Positions 58,501-64,000 of a stretch of 64,000 nt of DNA are shown piece after piece; within the stretch, counting starts at the first letter, position 1; every line of letters begins with the position of its first letter. The stretch is from Datnioides undecimradiatus (lineage: Eukaryota; Chordata; Actinopteri; Lobotiformes; Datnioididae), in assembly GCA_008933995.1 (NCBI GenBank), contig WARS01000034.1, forward strand, positions 1,999,501 through 2,063,500, read 5' to 3'. The notes below the pieces were generated by a model. It ran no database searches. It saw nothing but the letters and a program-made list of their open reading frames with translations, and had not been told where the DNA came from. The translations under genes and the position numbers were made by a program.

Positions 58501-60142
58501 TCTCTGAAGACAATGAGAAACGGGCGGAGCGGTTGGAGGAATCCGAACGAGGGTGGATGATGCTTTTTTTGGTTTCCAGACCAAAGTTAACTAAACAGAG
58601 AAAGAGAGATAAAATCACATGTAAATGTAACCTATACTGTACTTTTTCTTAATGTTGTAACTACAACATGACTACTGTTGACATTAAGGTGTACGTATTG
58701 GGTATTTACCCGCCCAGCAGTGTTTTCATGTGTCTTTGTACATTAATGAGGACAACAGGTGACACAACTTACCATTTTTCTTGCTTTCATGCCCCTCACT
58801 GTACTCGCTAGCTCTGGACTGAGCCCCATGAGAGGAGGATCTAGCTCCTTGAGTAGCAGGAGATCGGGCCCCCCCATTTCCAGGAGTCCTGGGGCCAAGA
58901 CCAGGCGACCTACTACCCAGGCCAGGCAGTTTTTCCTCTGAGCTCTTTCTGATAAAGTTCACCAGCATTGGACTAAAGGCTTCCCGGCCGACACACACCA
59001 GTACACCAGGACAAGTTATCAGGCTTTGTACACTGTCAATCTGGAAACAAAGTCACATAATGTCAGGAGTTTCTACTTCGTAAGATCTCATCTCCAATAC
59101 CAAAATCATAACCATTTGATCAAAAACAAACAATTTCGTACCCTGCGTCCCTCTGCAGTGTAGAGTTTGCGGACATGAAATTGCATCACCTCGGACACCT
59201 CTTCAAGAAAGGCCCTTAGGCTCCTGGTTGACCTCCTGCTAAGCACCACACTTCTCCTCATCCCTGGTTCACTGTTCTTCACCAGCAGGATCCGTCGCTG
59301 CCTGTAAGGGAAATGGCCGGGCGGTGTTGCAGATGAGGTTTCGGGCCGATGGGGCCTGTGGCTGTGATGGTACCAGATGGTTGGGCGTTTGCTGGCCAGC
59401 TCCATGTTGACTGGCTTAGCCTGGCGCCTGTCAGAGCAGAGGTAGCAGCCGCCATCCTGGAGTTGCTCCAGGTGTTTAATGGTGTGGATGCCACGGGGAG
59501 TGGTCACAGTCCGCACACCAAATGGCAGAGGCACCTGTAGGTATAGTCATAAAGACACACATACTTCAGGTAGAGTACATACATGTCCTAATTAATCTGT
59601 CTATTGCCTATTGCCTTATCTATGTGTCTCCAGATCAGATTGTATAAGGTTAAACACTATTCTTATATTCTTAACTGTGCCTCACTGCAAACACTGAGGA
59701 GACCACAGTTTCAACCAAGCTAAGCAAATTTTAAATACTTTAAATGAGAGTTTTTTTCCCCAAACAATATTAATATCTCTCAGAATTTAAGGAAGTAGAT
59801 CTGATGGTGTTGCCAAGTTAAAAATATTAAAGTGTAGTACAGCTGCATCTACACAGACAGCTTCAAAAGGAATCTCTACATCACAGCTTTGAGACCTGCC
59901 ACACTAACCTTTTGGGAAAGGTCGTCCAGCAGGGCGTCAAAGCATTTGAAGCTGCGCTTGTGGACTGCCATCCTGATGCCCCCGAACTGACTGTCACCAC
60001 TTTTGTAGAAGGTGATCCGTTTGGCCGGGGTGGCTCTGGTCACATGGGCAAGGCGCAAGTTGGAGGGGGGTGGCTGGGGGAGGGGCGAAGCATGTTTAGA
60101 TGGGGGCCGGGGGTCCCACATCCCTGTCTGGACTGACTGCAT
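49597..60142 (-). CDS. rp1l1: Retinitis pigmentosa 1-like 1 protein
   Basis: RP1 and RP1L1 are doublecortin-domain proteins of the photoreceptor axoneme, needed for outer-segment organisation. Minus-strand coding exons are 60142-59909, 59534-59142, 59040-58773, 58590-53561, 52989-52006, 51921-50803 and 50055-49597: 8,487 bp, 2,828 residues, all phases consistent. The first doublecortin domain is at about residues 41-121 ([41 protein letters not shown]). The second is at about 158-240 ([29 protein letters not shown]). A conserved RP1-family block lies at about 348-386 ([20 protein letters not shown]). Exon 4 carries a Ser/Lys-rich repeat array. Exons 5-7 are very acidic, with a conserved-looking segment [20 protein letters not shown]. 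The ATG follows a splice acceptor directly, so a 5' untranslated exon lies upstream. RP1 is the alternative, but the repeat-rich exon and the xkr6 neighbour favour RP1L1. The teleost a or b copy was not assigned. Confidence 0.93.
54590..57350 (-). repeat. rp1l1: Degenerate coding repeat array (Ser/Lys repeats) in rp1l1 exon 4
   Basis: About 15-20 units share a core of acidic residue-E/D-R-x-x-S-A-M-S-x-K-S, followed by S-x-K-S and often S-H-K-S-N. Examples are [57 protein letters not shown] and [19 protein letters not shown]. Units are about 25-50 residues apart, separated by variable acidic linkers. Spacing is irregular and DNA similarity between units is low, so the array is old rather than a recent minisatellite. 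Boundaries are approximate. Confidence 0.8.
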
Positions 60143-63100
60143 CCTGCAAAGTCACGTGCAGCTGCGGGACACAAACAAACAGGCAACACAGAAACTAAAG
60201 AAGTTGAATAATACCAAAACAATGCAGATATATTATCCTTTTGAATGTGTTATGCACATTTCTGCTTGTTTTATTTTAGTTCCCACACTTTCTAATCACT
60301 CTTGCAGGGTCACAACTCCTAATCAGGGTGTTTGGCTTAGGATTCAGGACAGTTCATTCAGTAGCAAGTCATTTGGCTACAGCAGGGAAGCATTTTATCA
60401 TTAAACAGACCAAATGGAATAAGTAAACTTCCAGGTAAATGGCTTGTTAGAATTAGTTAGCCCTCAAGTATTTGTCCTGCATTCTTTTCTTGGTTGTTGT
60501 CTGTTCAAGAGAATAGACAAAAAGCTGACAGATTTCCTAAAGATTCCTGATGAAGTGTTGTTTGCAAGAATCTTTCATCTTGAACTAACACACACAAAAA
60601 GACATAAATCACAACAGCAGAATTCTACATAATTCAGTCAGTTTTGGGAGCTAACTGCCGCTAATATTAACAGAAAACAGTCACAATATAAACTGATAAT
60701 GTCAAATGCAGCTTCATGCAGATCTATACAGATAGTTAAAGACAGCGCTTCCCACAGCCGGCTATATTTAGTGGCACGGCCTAACACACATCTAGAAATC
60801 CTATTTGGAACGGACGTAAAAAGTTTATGTCCTCTGAAAGAGCCAACATAAACCAGCTTGCATAATATACAGTATGTCATTTATAGCATGTCTTATAGCT
60901 TCACTATTTATTCATTGACAGACTGATTCAATAATTAATACTTTTTAACTTGCTGTGGATTGGTTTCTGAGGTCTGTGTGCATTTGGATAATGTATAGTC
61001 ATACAAACAAAAGAGTTTGTATGACTATACATTATCCATTATGTTGTATACAAACAAAAGAGTTTGTATGACTGTAGATAAAACCAGGTTTAAACCTCAA
61101 ATCACATAATCCCGAGATGAGCAACAGTAAAAGCTGTTGCAATATAAATTGGCTGAATCAGGACAGGACTGTTGACTGGGATGACTTTCAGTAACCTCAG
61201 AAAAAAGGTGAATGTTATCAGCAGGCTTAGCAGGCTTTAAAGTCCCATGAGGCTAGACTTCAGGCCAGATCACTGCTCTTAGCCGTAGACACCCCCAACG
61301 TGACGCTTTGCTCCTTAATCCCCTTTCAGCTCTGTCTCTCTTAGCAACTTTACACCTAAAATAACGCCTTATCTGTTTGATTTTGTCTTAGAAGGAAAAG
61401 CAACAGTAGAACTGAATGTCTATGATTTTTGAAAGAGCCATCTTTCCGGGGGGAATACAGCAGCAACAAATAGTTTCAGATGCTCATTCTTACTAGCTTT
61501 TAAACTGATAATCAGTTCAAATAATGAGTTTCAAGTCCTGCTGGAGGAGCTTTTAGAAAACAATTAAAGCTATTTATTTTCAAACCATTACAAAAAACAA
61601 AACTGTGATGAAGGAGAATATAATTAGCTGCTGTGCTGGGCATAGCCCTGTACTTTTACATCGCACTGGTTAAGAACTCAATTTTCAGTAACCTTCCCCC
61701 CGTATAGGCCTAAATAAAAACTAATAACATACACACATTTAAAGAATAGTCTAATAACTGTATTTTTAGCCCAGTTTACATTCTTCTTATTCACATTTCA
61801 TGAAACTGAAGACACAAAGCAAAAACACATTAGATGGCAGTAAGTATGGGAACTTTTAAGGGTAAGAAACTAAAACTAGCTAGCAATATACTGTAGAACC
61901 ACTTTTACTACTTTATATATATATATAACATTTTGTATATTATATAACCAAAGATTATTTTCTCTTTCAGCCATTGTCACCCATGTCAACTAAATAACCA
62001 GTTTAAGACTATTTTTTTCCTTATATAAGAATTTTAAAACAGTTTTTAGCTCTAATTTCACCACTGACCTGTTATTTTTAGTATATAAACCATTATTACA
62101 ACAGTTTACCTCCATCACTAAAACACTACTCACATATTCAGGAAACATGGTCCAAAGAGAAGTGGAAAAAGTTTGAAGGGAGTCTTTTCCTGTCCGTGCA
62201 GGGTCTGACCAGTCGAGTCAGACCAGGAGTGTCTGAATGTGTATATGCGAGCGTGTGTGTGTGTGTGTTTGTTTGTGTATGTGTGTGTGTGGCGCCTATC
62301 TATGCAGCCTGAGTCATGGACTAAGAAGTACAGCAGAGCCCCTGGTTCCACAGCTCTCAGGGTAAAATGGCAGGCGGTAATCAGGCACACAGAAGAGGGA
62401 GGGCGGAGGATGTAGAGAGGAGCAATGAAGAGAGAAGACACGAGGGGGGAGGGCTAAGGATAGAACCAAAAGCCTGCTTAAGGACCTGTGTGTGTGTGTG
62501 TATGTGTGGGAGAAGGAGGGGGGTTGCTATGGTGAGGCCAAGACGTTGGTGAAACAAGTGATGTTCTTATGCATGCCGCACCTGATCTGCCAAAGAGGCA
62601 CATGCTGATTTGCAATTTTTGTGCTTTTCCCTGTTCTGACTAAAATGTTGGAATCATAGACAAACATATAAATGAAATTTTGTTCAGAACTACATTTTCA
62701 CATATCCGTTTTCAACTTTAAGCTGCAGTGTCTAGGTGGCCTGGCTTCTCGTGGCCTGTTTGTACAGTCCAATATGCAGAACAAAGGTTTCACTTTGAAA
62801 TCAGACATCTTATTTCATGTCTCTCTCTGCCTCACACACACACTCACAGACACAGACAGTGGCTGTAGTCAGAGAGGATTGTAATTACAGACAATCTGTC
62901 TGACAGCAGGGCGCCTCCTATTTAGAAATCACTGAAAACACCAACTGCTCCTATTGAACTGCGCCATGGCAAACTAGTTATTTTCATTAGAAGAATGGTG
63001 GAAAAAAAATCAATGATGACCTGTCGGTCGTCAAAACGCTATTATAAGGAGAGGAAAAACAATTTACCATTGATTTTTACACCTCACATTTTCACTCTGT

Positions 63101-64000
63101 TTTTATCTTGTCTCCATTTTGTTTAAATACAATAAATGACTAAAAGCTATATTTGGGTATTAACTTAGAATTCTAGCTGTGTGTGATGTGTAAGGTAACT
63201 TGTGGACAGCTGGAAAGAGGTAACGTCAAGGCAAAAGGTGTAAATTTGCTCCTCCTCCCGTCACAGGTGTTAGAGAAGGAGATGTCAGACATGCAGAGGC
63301 CTGGAATGTGCTGCAATCAGGCAGGAGGTGAAAACACCTGTCTGTATTGGGCCTTTAAATAAATAGAGTAAAAAGTACATTTGCCTCTGAAATGACATGT
63401 TGTAGATGTGGACAGTGATATGAGAGGGAAATACACATGTCAATTCATTTCTGCTTAAACCTTTAATAGTTGTGTTTTTTGTGCTGTTAGGGGCGACAAC
63501 AAGCTGTGAGCACAACACTGAGATCTGATAGAGGCGATATGGTCAGTGTGTTACCAACAGCAGATCCAACATTCATCTGGAGTCACGTTTCTGGATCCCT
63601 CCTGAGAGTAAGTTAATCACTCTCCTTTTAGCTCCATTTTGGTCTCCACCCTGCTGTGAGGGACTCTGTAGTAGCCCAGCTTATTGCTAATTTCGTGTGT
63701 GGGCTGTTTGTTGCTGGGCAGGTTGTGAACAGTGGGTTGATCAGAATTTAAACCTAAAACACTGCCTGAGTCTGAAAATGCTACTGAGAACCGTGGGACT
63801 GAAGCAAAACAGGGAGGTTGGGGGTCAGTAAAATAAACTGAACTGAAAGATGCTAAAACTAAAAATAGCAGTCTTTCACATACAAGTTTTTTTTTTGATA
63901 CTTTGTTAATATAAATATTTATCAGAGCATATTCCTGCAATAATGAACACTGTTTCATTATTTGATTGAAAGCACATGGTCATTATGGTTGTGTTGAAAG
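60143..64000. other. Upstream flank of rp1l1, non-coding
   Basis: No coding exon was recognised. A 5' untranslated rp1l1 exon is expected here. One weak candidate ends at a minus-strand donor (GGAG before GTAAAC) near 62109, with a GC-richer patch at 62340-62460 further upstream that contains a TAATC photoreceptor-type homeodomain core. This is speculative. The stretch also contains a perfect hairpin at 60985-61038 with a partial duplicate. Confidence 0.35.
60985..61073. repeat. Perfect 24-bp hairpin with partial tandem copy
   Basis: Left arm 60985-61008 (TGGATAATGTATAGTCATAC, then AAAC) is the exact reverse complement of right arm 61015-61038, with a 6-base loop AAAAGA. The central 26 bases (61001-61026) recur exactly at 61048-61073. 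No coding sequence overlaps it. Confidence 0.9.

Overview
The window looks like vertebrate nuclear DNA from a ray-finned fish, probably a percomorph teleost. It holds split genes with GT-AG introns, dense CA/GT microsatellites, vertebrate gene families, and several copies of a short inverted-repeat element that I associate with percomorph genomes. There is no bacterial-type organisation. I reconstructed five protein-coding genes exon by exon by matching reading frames and splice phases by eye. In every case the summed coding length is an exact multiple of three.

Left part (about 0.8-15.5 kb): a CpG-rich block near 0.8-1.4 kb is probably the promoter of a gene lying off the left edge on the minus strand. 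Then comes clic5 (minus, 3958-9975), with two alternative first coding exons, and enpp4 (plus, 12826-15506), head to head with it. This is the same pair and orientation as at human 6p.

Middle (15.5-38 kb): a long non-coding stretch, then xkr6 (minus, 24843-31772) starting in a CpG island, then about 6 kb of non-coding DNA.

Right part (38-60 kb): gckr (plus, 38270-46008, 19 coding exons), which encodes the glucokinase regulatory protein. It is followed tail to tail by rp1l1 (minus, 49597-60142, 7 coding exons, predicted 2,828 residues), a photoreceptor doublecortin-family gene whose giant exon encodes a degenerate Ser/Lys-rich repeat array. The last 4 kb is upstream, non-coding sequence.

The genes do not form a pathway. 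Their order joins what are three separate loci in human (6p, 8p23.1 and 2p23.3). The points most worth a second look are: the apparent loss in GKRP of the hydrophobic segment that contacts glucokinase in mammals; the rp1l1 repeat array and its split C-terminal region; splice acceptors whose pyrimidine tract is replaced by (TG)n repeats; a family of long-inverted-repeat elements, one of which makes up most of gckr intron 1; and a perfect 24-bp hairpin with a partial second copy upstream of rp1l1. I saw no clear sign of a wholly new molecular system.
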